Part shown: positions 12,063 through 25,170 of the stretch, piece after piece | How the letters are laid out: each line of letters begins with the position of its first letter | Position numbering within the stretch: the stretch's first letter is position 1 | Assembly: GCA_947650365.1 (NCBI GenBank) | Contig: CANTAL010000199.1 | Span: 310,001 to 374,000 of the forward strand | DNA length: 64,000 bases | Reading direction: 5' to 3' | Source of the DNA: Chamaelirium japonicum | Taxonomy: Eukaryota > Streptophyta > Magnoliopsida > Liliales > Melanthiaceae | Made by a program: the position numbers and the translations under genes | Notes under the pieces: model-generated | The model's input: the letters and a program-made list of their open reading frames with translations, nothing else | What the model was told of the DNA's origin: nothing | Databases searched by the model: none

Positions 12063-15000
12063 ACGAAGGAATTAGAATGGATCGTATGAAGGAATTAGAA
12101 TGGATCGTACAAATGAATTAGAATGGATATATTCGTGTAAAAGAATTAGAATGGATTGTATGAATGAATTAGAATGGATCGAACAAATGAATTAGAATGG
12201 ATCGTGCGAATGAATTAGAATGGATCGTACGAATGAATTAGAATAGATTGTGCGAATGAACTAGACTGGATCGTACGAATGAATTAGAATGGATACATTC
12301 GTGCAAATGAATTAGAATGGATCGTATGAATGAATTAGAATTGATCGTACGTACGATCCATTCTATTTCAGTCGTACGATCCATTCTTACTCAATGGTAC
12401 GATCCATTTTAATTCATTCGCACGATCCATTCTAATTCATTCATACGATCCATTCTATTTTATTCGTATGATCCATTCTTACTCATTCGTATGATCCATT
12501 CTAATTCATTCGCACGAATGTATCCATTCTAATTCATTAGTACAATCCATTCTAATTCATTCGCACGATCCATTCTAATTCATTCATACGATCCATTCTA
12601 ATTCATTCGTACGATCCATTCTAATTCATTCGCACAATCTATTCTAATTCATTCGTATGATCTATTCTAATTCATTAGCACGATCCATTCTAATTCATTC
12701 GTACGATCCATTCTATTTCATTCGTACGATCCATTCTTACTCATTCGTACGATCCATTCTAATTCATTCGCACGAATGTATCCATTCTAATTCATTCCTA
12801 CGATCCATTTTAATTATCCATTCTAATTCATTCGTACGATCCACCCTAATTCATTTATACGATCCATTCTAATTCATTCGTACGATCCATTCTAATTCAT
12901 TCGTACGATCCATTCTAATTCATTCATACGGTCCATTCTAATTCCTTCGTACGATCCATTCTATTTCATTCATACGATCTATTCTTACTCATTCGTACGA
13001 TTTATTCTAATTCATTCGCACGAATGTATCCATTCTAATTCATTCGTACGATCCATTCTAATTCATTCGCACGATCCATTCTAAGTCATTCATACGATCT
13101 ATTCTAATTCATTCGTACGATCCATTCTAGTTCATTCGCACGATCCATTCTAATTTATTCATACGATCCATTCTAATTCATTCATACAATCCATTCTAAT
13201 TCTTTCGCACGAATGTATCCATTCTAATTCATTCGTACGATCCACCCTAATTCCTTCGTATGATCCATTCTAATTCATTCGCTTGAATGTATCAATTCTA
13301 ATTCATTCGTACGATCCATTCGAATTCATTCTTAAGATTCATTCTAATTCATTCATACGATCTATTCTAATTCATTCGCATGAATGTATCCATTCTAATT
13401 CATTCGTACGATCCATTCTAATTCATTCGCACAATCTATTCTAATTCAATCGTATGATCCAGTCCAATTCATTCGCACTATCTATTCTAATTCATTTGTA
13501 CGATCCATTCTAATTCATTCATACAATACATTCTAATTCTTTTGCACGTATGTATCCATTCTAATTCCTTCGTACGATCCATTCTAATTCCTTCATACGA
13601 TCCATTCTAATTCATTCCCATGAATGTATCCATTCTAATTCATACGTACGATCCATTCTATTTATTCATACGATCCATTCTAATTTATTCGCACGAATGT
13701 ATGCATTCTAATTCATTCGTACGATCCATTCTAATTCATTCGCACAATCTATTCTAATTCATTCATATGATCCATTCTAATTCATTCGCACGATCCATTC
13801 TAATTCATTTGCATGATCCATTCTAATTCATTCATACAATACATTCTAATTCTTTTGCACAAATGTATCCATTCTAATTCATTCGTACAATCCATTCTAT
13901 TTCATTCGCACGATCCATTCTAATTCATTCATACGATCCATTCTATTTCATTCGTACGATCCATTCTAATTCATTTATACGATCCAATCTAATTCATTCA
14001 TACGATCCATTCTAATTCTTTTGCACGAATGTATCCATTCTAATTCCTTCGTACGATCCATTCTAATTCCTTCGTACGATCCATTCTAATTCATTCCAAT
14101 AAATGTATCCATTCTAATTCATTCATACGATCCATTCTAATTCATTCATACGATCCAATCTAATTCATTCATACGAATGTATCCATTCTAATTCATTCTA
14201 ATTCCTTCGTACGATCCATTCGTACGATCCATTCTAATTCCTTCGCACAAATGTATCCATTCTAATTCATTCGTACGATCCATTCTAATTCATTCGCACA
14301 ATATATTCTAATTCATTCGTACGATCCATTCTAATTCATTAGGTCGATCCATTCTAATTCATTCATACGATCTATTCTATTTCATTCGTACGATCCATTC
14401 TTACTCATTCGTACGACCCATTCTAATTCATTCGCACGAATGTATCCATTCTAATTCATTCGTACGATCCATTCTAATTCATTCGCACGATCCATTCTAA
14501 TTCATTGAGTAAGAATGGATCGTACGTATGAATTAGAATGGATCGTACGAATGAATTAAAATGGATCGTACGAATGAATTAGAATGGATCTAATTCATTC
14601 ATACGATCCATTCTAATTCATTCACACAATCCATTCTAATTCTTTTGCATGAATGTATCCATTCTAATTCATTCATACGATCTATTCTAATTCCTTTGTA
14701 CGATCCATTCTAATTCCTTCGTACGATCCATTCTAATTCCTTCGTACGATCCATTCTATTTCATTCGTATGATCCATTCTAATTCCTTCGTACGATCTAT
14801 TCTATTTCATTCCCATGAATGTATCCATTCTAATTCATACGTACGATCCATTCTGATTCATTCATACGATCCAATCTAATTCATTCATACGATCCATTCT
14901 AATTCATTCGCATGAATGTATCCATTCTAATTTATTCGTACGATCCATTCTAATTCATTTGCACAATCTATTCTAATTCATTCGTACGATCCATTCTAAT

Positions 15001-17910
15001 TCATTTGTACGATCTATTCTAATTCATTCGTACGATTCATTCTTACTCATTCGTACGATCCATTCTAATTCATTCGCACGATCAATTCTAATTCATTCAT
15101 ACGGTCCATTCTAATTCATTCGTACGATTCATTCTAATTCATTCGCACGATCCATTCTAACTCATTCATACGATCCATTCTAATTCATTCATACAATACA
15201 TTCTAATTCTTTCGCACGAATGTATTTATTATATTTTGTTCGTACGATTCATTCAAATTCATTCGCACAATCTATTGTAATTCATTCGTACGATCCATTC
15301 TAATTCATTAGCACGATCCATTCTAATTCATTCGTGCAATCCATTCTATTTCATTCGTACGATACATTCTTAGTCATTCGTATGATCCATTCTAATTCAT
15401 TCGCACGAATGTATCCATTCTAATTCATTCGTACGATCCATTCTAATTCATTCAGACGATTCATTCTAATTCATTAATACTATCTATTCTAATTCATTCG
15501 TACGATCCATTCTAATTCATTCGCACGATCCATTCTAATTCATTCATACGATCCATTCTAATTCATTCGTACGATCCATTCTAATTCATTCGCACGATCC
15601 ATTCGAATGAATTAGAATAGATCGTACGAATGAATTAGAATGGATCGTACGAATGAATTAGAATGGATACATTTGTGCGAATGAATTAGAATGGATCGTA
15701 CGAAGGAATTAGAATGAATTAGAATGGATACATTCGTGCGAATGAATTAGAATGGATCGTTTGAATGAATTAGATTGGATCGTATGAATGAATTAGAATG
15801 GATAGTATGTATGAATTAGAATGGATACATTCATGGGAATGAATTAGAATGGATCGTACGAAGGAATTAGAATGGATCGTACGTATGAATTCTATTTCAT
15901 TCTAATTCATTAGCACGATCCATTCTATTCCATTCTAATTCATTTGTATAATCAATCCTAATTCATACGAAGGAATTAATTCATACGATCCATTCTAATT
16001 CAATCGTACGATCTATTCTATTCATTCGTACGATCCATTCTAATTCTTTCACACGAATGTATCCATTCTAATTCATTCGTACGATCCATTCTAATTCATT
16101 CGCACAATCTATTCTATTTCATCCGTACGATCCATTCTAATTCATTCACTTTATCCACTCTAATTCTTTTGTACGATCCATTCTTATTCATTCATACAAT
16201 CCATTCTAATTCTTTTGTACGAATGTATCAATTCAAATTCATTCGTACGATCCATTCGTACGATCCATTCTAATTCATTCGTACGATCCAATTCTTATTC
16301 ATTCGCACAATCCATTCTAATTCATTCATACGATCCATTCTAATTCATTTGACGATCCATTCTAATTCATACGTACGATCTATTCGAATTCATTCATACG
16401 ATCCATTCAAATTCATTCATACAATCCATTCTAATTCATTCGCACGAATGTATCCATTCTAATTCATTCGTACGATCCATTCTAATTCATTCGCACGATC
16501 TATTCTAATTCATTCATACGATCCATTCTAATTAGAATGGATTCGAATGGATCGTACAAATGAATTAGAATGGATCGTGCGAACGAATTAGAATGGATCG
16601 TACGAATGAATTAGAATGGATCGTATGAATGAATTAGAATGATCCATTCTAATTCATTCGCACGATCCACCCTAATTCATTCGTACGATCCATTCTAATT
16701 CATTCGTATGATCCATTCTAATTCATTCGCACGAATGTATCCATTCTAATTCATTAGCACGATCCATTCTAATTCATTCGTACGATCCATTCTATTTCAT
16801 TCGTGCGATCCATTCTTACTCATTAGAACAATCCATTCTAATTCATTCGCACGATCCATTCTAATTCATTCATACAATCCATTCTAATTCATTCATACAA
16901 TCCATTCTAATCCTTTCGCATGAATGTATCTATTCTAATTCATTCGTACGATCCACCCTAATTCCTTCGTATGATCCATTCTAATTCATTCGCACGAATG
17001 TATCCATTCTAATTCGTTCGTACGAGCCATTCGAATTCATTCATACGATCCTTTCTAATTCATTCATACGCTCCATTCTAATTCATTCGCACGAATGTAT
17101 CCATTCTAAATCATTCGTACGGATCCATTCTAATTCATTCGCACAATCTATTCTAATTCATTCGTACGATCCATTCTAATTCATTAGCACGAATGTATCA
17201 TTCTAATTCATTCATACGATCCATTCTAATTCCTTCGTACGATCCATTCTAATTCCTTCGTACGATCCATTCTAATTTCTTCATACGATCCATTCTATTT
17301 CATTTGTATGATCCATTCTAATTCCTTCGTACGATCCACTCTAATTCATTAGTACGATCCATTCTAATTCATTCGTTCGATCCATTCTAATTCATTCATA
17401 TAATCCATTCTAATTCTTTCACACGATTGTATCCATTCTAATTCATTCGTACGATCCACCCTAATTCCTTCGTATGATCCATTCTAATTCATTCGCACAA
17501 ATGTATCAATTCTAATTCATTCGTACGATCCATTCGAATTCATTCATGCGATCCATTCTAATTCATTCATACGATCCATTCTATTTCATTCGTACGATCC
17601 ATTCTTACTCATTCGTACGATCCATTCTAATTCATTTGCACGATCCAATCTAATTCATTCGTAGGATCCATTCTAATTCATTCGTACGATCCATTATATT
17701 TCATTCGTACGATCCATTCTTACTCATTTGTACGATCCATTCTAATTCATTCGCATGAATGTATCCATTCTAATTAGTTCGTACGATCCATTCTAATTAA
17801 TTCGCACGATCCATTCTAATTCATTCGTACGATCCATTCTAATTCATTCGCACGATCCATTCTAATTCATTCGCACAATCTATTCTAATTCATTCGTAAT
17901 TCATTCGCAC
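12063..17910. repeat. 23-bp satellite, block D (mostly TTC form)
   Basis: GAA form to about 12354, a switch at the perfect palindrome CGTACGTACG, TTC form to about 14500, GAA form to 14590, TTC form to 15605, GAA form to 15886, TTC form to about 16540, a short GAA patch to 16640, then TTC form to the fold-back at 17911. A 258-bp higher-order step is seen between TACTCATT at 12480 and 12738. The last ~0.7 kb is the left arm of the palindrome centred at 18002. The open frame at 12657-12872 is a satellite artefact. Confidence 0.95.
12480..12737 (-). repeat. 258-bp higher-order unit (11 monomers)
   Basis: The TACTCATT variant monomer recurs at 12480 and 12738, 258 bp apart, equal to ten 23-bp monomers plus one 28-bp monomer. 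The same length is found at 24231-24488. The 309-bp form differs from this by one 23-bp plus one 28-bp monomer. Confidence 0.75.
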
Positions 17911-18820
17911 GATCATTTAAGTGTTTAGGTTGCGGCCTCAGACTTTGTATTTGGTTGAATACAAAGGTGCACCTTTGAACATTAGTTGATCGTGGGGAGA
18001 TCCTGTGTGATCCATTCTAATTCATTCAAAGGTGCACCTTTGTATTCAACCAAATACAAAGTCTGAGGCCGCAACCTAAACATCTGAATGATCGTGCGAA
18101 TGAATTACGAATGATTTAGAATAGATTGTGTGAATGAATTAGAATGGATCGTGCGAATGAATTAGAATGGATCGTACGAATGAATTAGAATGGATCGTAT
18201 GATTGAATTAGAATGGATCGTGCGAATGATTAGAATGGATTGTACGAATGAATTAGAACGGATACATTCGTGTGAATGAATTAGAATGGATCGTACGAAT
18301 GAGTTAGAATGGATCGTACGAATGAAATAGAATGGATCGTACGAATGAATTAGAATGGATCGTGCGAATGAATTAGATTGGATCGTGCGAATGAATTAGA
18401 ATGGATCATATGAATGAGTAAGAATAGATCGTACGAATGAAATAGAACGGATCGTATGATTGAATTAGAATGGATCGCATGAATGAATTCGAATGGATCG
18501 TACGAATGAATTAGAATGGATACATTCGTGCGAATGAATTAGAATGGATCATACGAAGGAATTAGGGTGGATCAAACGAATGAATTAGAATGGATACATT
18601 CGTGCGAAAGAATTAGAATGGATTGTTTGAATGAATTAGAATGGATCGTAAGAATGAATTAGAATGGATTGTACGAATGAATTAGAATGTATCGTATTAA
18701 GGAATTAGAATGGATTATACGAATGAAATAGAATAGATCGTACGAAGGAATTAGAATGGATCGTACGAAGGAATTAGAATGGATCATACGAATGAATTAG
18801 AATGGATATATTCGTCCAAA
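17190..18820. repeat. Large imperfect palindrome 1 centred at 18002
   Basis: The left side (TTC form) and right side (GAA form) mirror each other in monomer order, not only in monomer sequence. Matched landmarks outward from the centre: the short joint CGTAATTC, the ATCTATTC monomer, a 28-bp monomer, the CTTACTC and CTATTTC monomers, a CCAATC monomer, CGAATTCATTCATGCG, the TCCACCC monomer (17455 left, mirror ending 18571 right), and the CCTTCGTAC series. Arm lengths to the TCCACCC landmark are 547 and 569 bp, one monomer apart. The centre is the 183-bp fold-back. Confidence 0.85.
17911..18093. repeat. 183-bp fold-back unit, copy 1
   Basis: Arms of 69 nt (17911-17979 and 18025-18093) are near-perfect inverted repeats around a 45-nt loop (17980-18024). 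Each arm itself folds: TTTGTATT/AATACAAA is a stem with a 6-nt loop, and CAAAGGTGCACCTTTG is a 16-bp perfect palindrome. The loop holds about 29 nt of unique sequence (TTGATCGTGGGGAGATCC) followed by most of one satellite monomer. There is no open frame. It has no recognisable transposon terminus, and because the flanking satellite is mirrored too, it looks like the centre of an inverted duplication rather than a simple MITE insertion. Confidence 0.9.
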
Positions 18821-21800
18821 AGAATTAGAATGGATTGTATGAATGAATTAGAATGGATCGTACGAATGAATTAGAATGGATCGTGCGAATGTATTAGAAT
18901 GGATCGTACGAAGGAATTAGAATGGATCGTATGAATGAATTAGAATGTATTGTAGGAATGAATTAGAATGGATTGTGCGAATGAATTAGAATGGATCATA
19001 CGAATGAATTAGAATGGATCGTACGAATGAATTAGACTGGATCGTGCGAATCAATTAAAATGGATCGTACGAATGAATTAGAATGGATACATTCGTGCGA
19101 ATGAATTAAAATGGATCGTACGAATGAGTAAGAATGGATCGTACGAATGAAATAGAATGGATCGTACGAATGAATTAGAATGGATCGTGCAAATGAATTA
19201 GATTTGATCGTGCAAATGAATTAGAATTGATCGTACGAAAGAATTAGAATTGATACATTCGTGCGAATGAATTAGAATGGATACATTCGTGCGAATGAAT
19301 TAGAATTGATACATTCATGCGAAATATTTAGAATGGATCGTGCAAATGAATTAGAATGGATCGTGCAAATGAATTAGAATGGATCGTACGAATGAATTAG
19401 AATAGATTGTGCGAAAGAATTAGAATGGATCGTATGAATGAATTAGAATGGATACATTCGTGCGAATGAATTAGAATGGATTGTACGAATGAATAGAATA
19501 GATCGTATGATTGAATTAGAATGGATCGTATGAATTAATTCCTTCGTATGAATTAGAATGGATTGTACGAATGAATTAGAATGGAATAGAATGGATCGTG
19601 CTAATGAATTAGAATGAAATAGAATTCATACGTACGATCCATTCTAATTCCTTCGTACGATCCATTCTAATTCATTCCCATGAATGTATCCATTCTAATT
19701 CATAGGTATGATCCATTCTAATTCATTCATACGATCCAATCTAATTCATTCATACGATCCATTCTAATTCATTCGCACGAATGTATCCATTCTAATTCCT
19801 TCGTACGATCCATTCGTACGATCCATTCTAATTCATTCGCACGAATGTATCCATTCTAATTCATTCGTACGATCAATTCTAATTCATTCGCACAATCTAT
19901 TCTAATTCGTTCATACGATCCATTCTAATTCATTCGCACGATCCATTCTAATTCATTTGTACGATCCATTCTAATTCATTCATACAATCCATTCTAATAC
20001 ATTCGTGCGAAAGTATTAGAATGGATTGTATGAATGAATTAGAATGGATCGTATGAATGAATTAGAATGGATTGTACGAATGAATTAGAATGGATCGTAC
20101 GAAGAAATTAGAATGGATCATACGAACGAAATAGAATGGATCATACGAAGGAATTAGAATGGATCGTACGAAGGAATTAGAATGGACCTTACGAGGGAAT
20201 TAGAATGGATCGTACGAATGAATTAGAATGGATACATTCGTGCGAATGAATTAGAATGGATCGTATGAATGAATTAGAATGGTTCGTATGAATGAATTTG
20301 AATGGATCGTTCGAATGAATTAGAATGGATCATACGAATGAATTAGAATGGATCGTACGAATGAATTAGAATGGATCATACGAAGGAATTAGGGCGGATC
20401 GTACGAATTAATTAGAATGGATACATTCGTGCGAAAGAATTAGAATGCATCGTGTGAATGAATTAGAATGGATCGTACGAATGAATTAGAATGGATTGTA
20501 CTAATGTATCCATTCTAATTTATTCCTTTGTGCGATCCATTCTAATTCATTTGTAGGATCCATTCGTACTGATTTGTACAATCCATTCTAATTCATACGT
20601 ACGATCCATTCTAATTCTCGTACGATACATTCGTGCGAATGAATTTGAATGGATCATACGAAGGAATTAGGGTGGATTGTAGGAATGAATTAGAATGGAT
20701 CGTACGAATGAATTAGAAAGGATACATTCGTGTGAATGAATTAGAATGGATCGTATGAATGAGTAAGAATGGATCGTACGAGTAAAATAAAATGGATCGT
20801 ACGAATGAATTAGAATGGATCGTGCTAATGAATTAGAATGGATCGTACGAATGAATTAGAATAGATTATGCGAATGATGAATTAGAATGGATCGTACGAA
20901 TGGATTAGAACGGATCGTACAAAGGAATTAGAATGGATACATTCGTGCGAATGAATTAGAACGGATCGTATGAATGAATTAGAATGGATCATACGAATGA
21001 ATTAGAATGGATCGTACGAAAGAATTAGAATGGATCGTGCTAATGAATTAGAATGGATCGTACGAATAAATTAGAATAGATTGTGCGAATGAATTGGAAT
21101 GGATCGTACGAATGAATTAGAATTGTTCGTATGAATGAATTAGAATGGATCGTGCAAATGAATTAGAATGGATCATACGTATGAGTAAGAATGGATCGTA
21201 CGAAAGAAATAGAATGGATCGTAAGAATGAATTAGAATGGATCGTGCTAATGAATTAGAATGAATCATACGAATGAATTAGAATAGATTGTGCGAATGAA
21301 TACATTCGTGCGAATGAATTAGAATGGATCGTATGAATGAATTAGAATGGATCGTATACATGAATTAGAATGGATTGTATGAATGAATTCGAATGGATCG
21401 TATGAATGAATTAGAATGGATACATTCGTGCGAATGAATTAGAATGGATCATACAAAGGAATTAAGGTAGATCGTACGAATGAATTCGAATGGATACATT
21501 CGTGCGAAAGAATTAGAATGGATTGTATGATTGAATTAGAATGGATCGTATGAATAAGTTAGAATGGATCGTGCGAATGAATTAGAATAGATCATACGAA
21601 TGAATTAGAATGGATCGTATGAATGAATTAGAATGGATCGTGCGAATGAATTAGAATGGATCGTATGAACGAATTAGATTGGATACATTCGTGCGAATGA
21701 ATTAGAATGGATCGTACGAATGAGTAAGAATGGATACATTCATGTGAATGAATTAGAATGTATCGTACGAATGAGTAAGAATGGATCATATGAATGAGAA

Positions 21801-24701
21801 AGAATGGATCGTATGAAAGAATTAGAATGGATCCTACGAATGAATTAGAATGGATCGTACGAATGAATTAGAATGGATCGTACGAATGAATTAGAATGGA
21901 TCATACGAAGGAATTAGAATGGATCGTACAAATGAATTAGAATGGATCGTATGAATGAATTAGAATGGATCGTGCGAATGAATTAGAATGGATCGTACGA
22001 ATGAAATAGAATGGATCGTAGAAAGAATTCGAATGGACCGTACGAATGAATTAGAATGGATACATTGGTGCGAATGAATTAGAATGGATCATACGAAGGA
22101 ATTAGGGTGGATCATACGAATGAATTAGAAAGGATCGTACGAATGAATTAGAATAGATCGTACGAATGTATTCGAAAGGATCGTAAGAATGAATTAGAAT
22201 GGATAGTGCGAATGAAATATAATAGATCGTACGAATGAATTAGAATGGATACATTCGTACATAAGAATTAGAATGGATTGTATGAATGAATTAGAATGGA
22301 TCGTACAAATGAATTAGAATGGATCGTGCGAATGAATTAGAATGGATCGTACGAATGAATTAGAATGGTTCGTATGAATGAATTAGAATGGATCGTGCGA
22401 ATGAATTAGAATGGATCGTACGAATGAATTAGAATGGATACATTCGTATGAACGAATTTGAATGGATCGTGCGAATGAATTAGAATGGATCGTAGGAATG
22501 AATTAGAATGGATCGTATGAATGAATTACAACGGATCCTATGAATGATCTTATGAATGAATTAGAATGGATTGCACAATGGATCGTATGAATGAATTAGA
22601 ATGGATCGTATGAATGAATTAGATTGGATCGTACGAATGAATTACAATGGATACATTCGTGTGAATTAAATAGAATGGATCATACGAAGGAATTAGGGTG
22701 GATCGTACGAATGAATTAGAATAGATTGTGCGAATGAATTAGAATGGATCGTACGAATGAATTAGAATGGATACATTCGTGCGAATGAATTAGAATTGAT
22801 CGTGCTAATAAATTAGAATGGATCATACAAATGAATTAGAATGGATCGTGCTAATGAATTAGAATGGATCGTACGAATGAATTAGAATAGATTATGCCAA
22901 TGAATTAGAATGGATCGTACGAATGAATTAGAATGGATCGTATGAATGAATTAGAATGGATCGTGCGAATGAATTAGAATGGATCATACAAATGAATTAG
23001 AATGGATAATACGAAGGAATTTCGGTGGATCGTACGAATGAATTAGAATGGATACATTCGTGCGAAAAAATTAGAATGGATTGTATGAATGAATTAGATT
23101 GGATCGTATGAATGAATCAGAATGGATTGTGCGAATGAATTAGAATGGATCGTATGAATGAATTAGAATGGATCGTACGAATGAATTAGAATAGATTGTG
23201 CGAATGAATTAGAATGGATCGTACGAATGAATTAGAATAGATTATGCGAATGAATTAGAATGGATCGTACGAATGAATTAGAATGGATACATTCATATGA
23301 ATAAATTAGAATGGATCATATGAATGAATTAGAATGGTTCGTATGAATGAATTAGAATTGATCGTGTGAATGAATTAGAATGGATCATACGAATAAATTT
23401 GAATGGATACATTCGTGCGAATGAATTAGAAAGGATCATACGAATGAGTAAGAATGGATCGTATGAATGAAATAGAATGGATACATTCGTATGATCCATT
23501 CCATTTCATTCTTATGATCCATTCTTACTCATTCGTACGATCCATTCTAATTCATTCGCACGAATGTATCCATTCTAATTCATTCGTCGTACGATCTAAT
23601 CTAATTCATTAGCATGATCCATTCTAATTCATTCTTATAATCCTATTTCATTCGTACGATCCATTCTTACTCATTCGTACGATCCATTCTAATTCATTCA
23701 CACGAATGTATCCATTCTAATTCATTTGTAGGATCCATTCTAATTTATTCGCACGATCCATTTTAATTCATTCATACGATCCATTCCAATTCATTTATAC
23801 GATCCATTCTAATTCATTCGCACGATCCTTTCTAATTCATTCATACGATCCATTCTAATTCATTCATACAATCCATTCTAATTCTTTCACACAAATGTAT
23901 CCATTCTAACTTATTCGTACGATCCACCCCAATTTCTTCGTATGATCCATTCTAATTCATTCGTACGATCCATTCTAATTCATTCGCACGACCCATTCTA
24001 ATTCATTCATACGATCGATTCTAACTCATTCATACAATCCATTCTAATTCATTCGTACGATCCATTCTAATTCATTCACACGATCCATTCTAATTCATTC
24101 ATACGATCCATTCTAATTCATTCGTACGTTCCATTCTAATTTATTCGCACAATCTATTCTAATTCATTCGTACGATCCATTCTAATTCATTAGCATGATC
24201 CATTCTAATTCATTCGTACGATCCATTCTATTTCATTCGGACGACCCATTCTTACTCATTCGTACGATCTATTCTAATTCATTCGCACGAATGTATCCAT
24301 TCTAATTCATTCGTACGATCCATTCTAATTCATTCGCACGATCCATTCTAATTCATTCATATGATCCATTCTAATTCATTCGTACGATCAATTCTAATTC
24401 ATTCGTACAATCTATTCTAATTCATTCGTATGATCCATTCTAATTTATTAGCACAATCCATTCTAATTCATTCGTACGATCCATTCAATTTCATTCGTAC
24501 GATCCATTGTTACTCATTCGTACGATCCATTCTAATTCATTCGCTTGAATGTATCCATTCTAATTCATTCGTACGATCCATTCTAATTCATTCGCTCGAT
24601 CCATTCTAATTCATTCATACGATCCATTCTAATTCATTCGTATGATCCATTCTAATTCATTCGCACGATCTATTCTAATTCATTCATACAATCCATTCTT
24701 A
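18094..24701. repeat. 23-bp satellite, block E (mostly GAA form)
   Basis: GAA form to about 19625, TTC form to 20003, GAA form to about 20503, TTC form to 20628, a long GAA run to about 23484, then TTC form to the Helitron junction at 24701. The first ~0.7 kb is the right arm of palindrome 1. The rearranged patch TGAATTAATTCCTTCG at 19531 recurs at 33264, to the right of fold-back copy 2, so the flanks of copies 1 and 2 are homologous with about 1 kb lost in one. No gene is visible. Confidence 0.95.
24231..24488 (-). repeat. 258-bp higher-order unit, clearest example
   Basis: From the CTATTTC variant (TTT at 24231) to the next (TTT at 24489) there are exactly eleven monomers. Their order is CTTACTC type, CGTAC, 28-bp CGCACGAATGTATCC, CGTAC, CGCAC, CATAT/CATAC, CGTAC, ATCTATTC type, CGTAT/CGTAC, TTAGCAC, CGTAC ending in the ATTTC variant. 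A second unit follows with the same order. Confidence 0.85.
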
Positions 24702-24814
24702 TCTATATAACATGGCACGGCGCTTTCGTGCTGACTAGACAAAATGGCACCAAAGCTGACTAGACAAAACAATTGCTGACTAGGCTAATTTATTCAATTG
24801 TCTAAGAGAAGATA
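24702..24814. other. Helitron 5' terminal segment
   Basis: It starts TCTATATAAC and then carries three spaced copies of GCTGACTAG (about 24751, 24767 and 24775). The TCTAT start resembles 5' ends of plant Helitrons as a class. No open frame. Confidence 0.6.
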
Positions 24815-25170
24815 GCACATGCAGGCTGATAGACTAATAGACCAACCAACAAGCGTCCATTGCCAATCCGATTTAAAAACGGACGGCTGTGATTTCGCCA
24901 GTCCCAATCCCAACCGCCAACTAAAGGTCCTATTAATCCCCTTAATATGCCAGCTAAAGATCCCATTAATTCCCATAATATTAAACACGGGCGACTGTGA
25001 TTACTCGGTTCAGCACATGCAGGCTGATAGACCAACAGACCAACCAACAAGCGTCCATTGCCAATCCGATTTAAAAACGGACGGCTGTGATTTCGCCAGT
25101 CCCAATCCCAACCGCCAGCTAAAGGTCCCATTAATCCCCTTAATATTACAAAGGGGCGGCTGTGATTTCT
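24815..25170. repeat. 198-bp direct duplication in a promoter-like segment
   Basis: GCACATGCAGGCTGATAGAC starts at 24815 and, apart from the first base, again at 25013, a 198-bp step. The two copies then run nearly identically through a shared GATTTAAAAACGGACGG block and CCCAATCCCAACCGCC. The second copy leads into a C-rich segment. Antisense and sense frames of 123-149 aa across it exist only because the duplication keeps frame (198 = 66 x 3). It resembles the upstream region of a plant housekeeping-type gene with a pyrimidine-rich leader, but no gene can be named. Confidence 0.85.

Noticed and set aside
12657-12872. 71-aa open frame (SFVRSILIH-type repeats) in the satellite
   Set aside because: The 23-bp period gives a 69-nt cycle through all frames, so stop-poor frames arise from monomer variants. 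The peptide only restates the repeat. Same reasoning for 42271-42465, 44738-44959, 49956-50138 and 61641-61847.
17911-18093. Fold-back as a classic MITE
   Set aside because: No target-site duplication could be separated from the satellite, and flanks are mirrored around it. MITE origin of the core is not excluded but is not supported.
1123-24701. Telomeric or rDNA spacer repeat
   Set aside because: No TTTAGGG-type motif is present and no rRNA sequence was found. The monomer is 23 bp and AT-rich.
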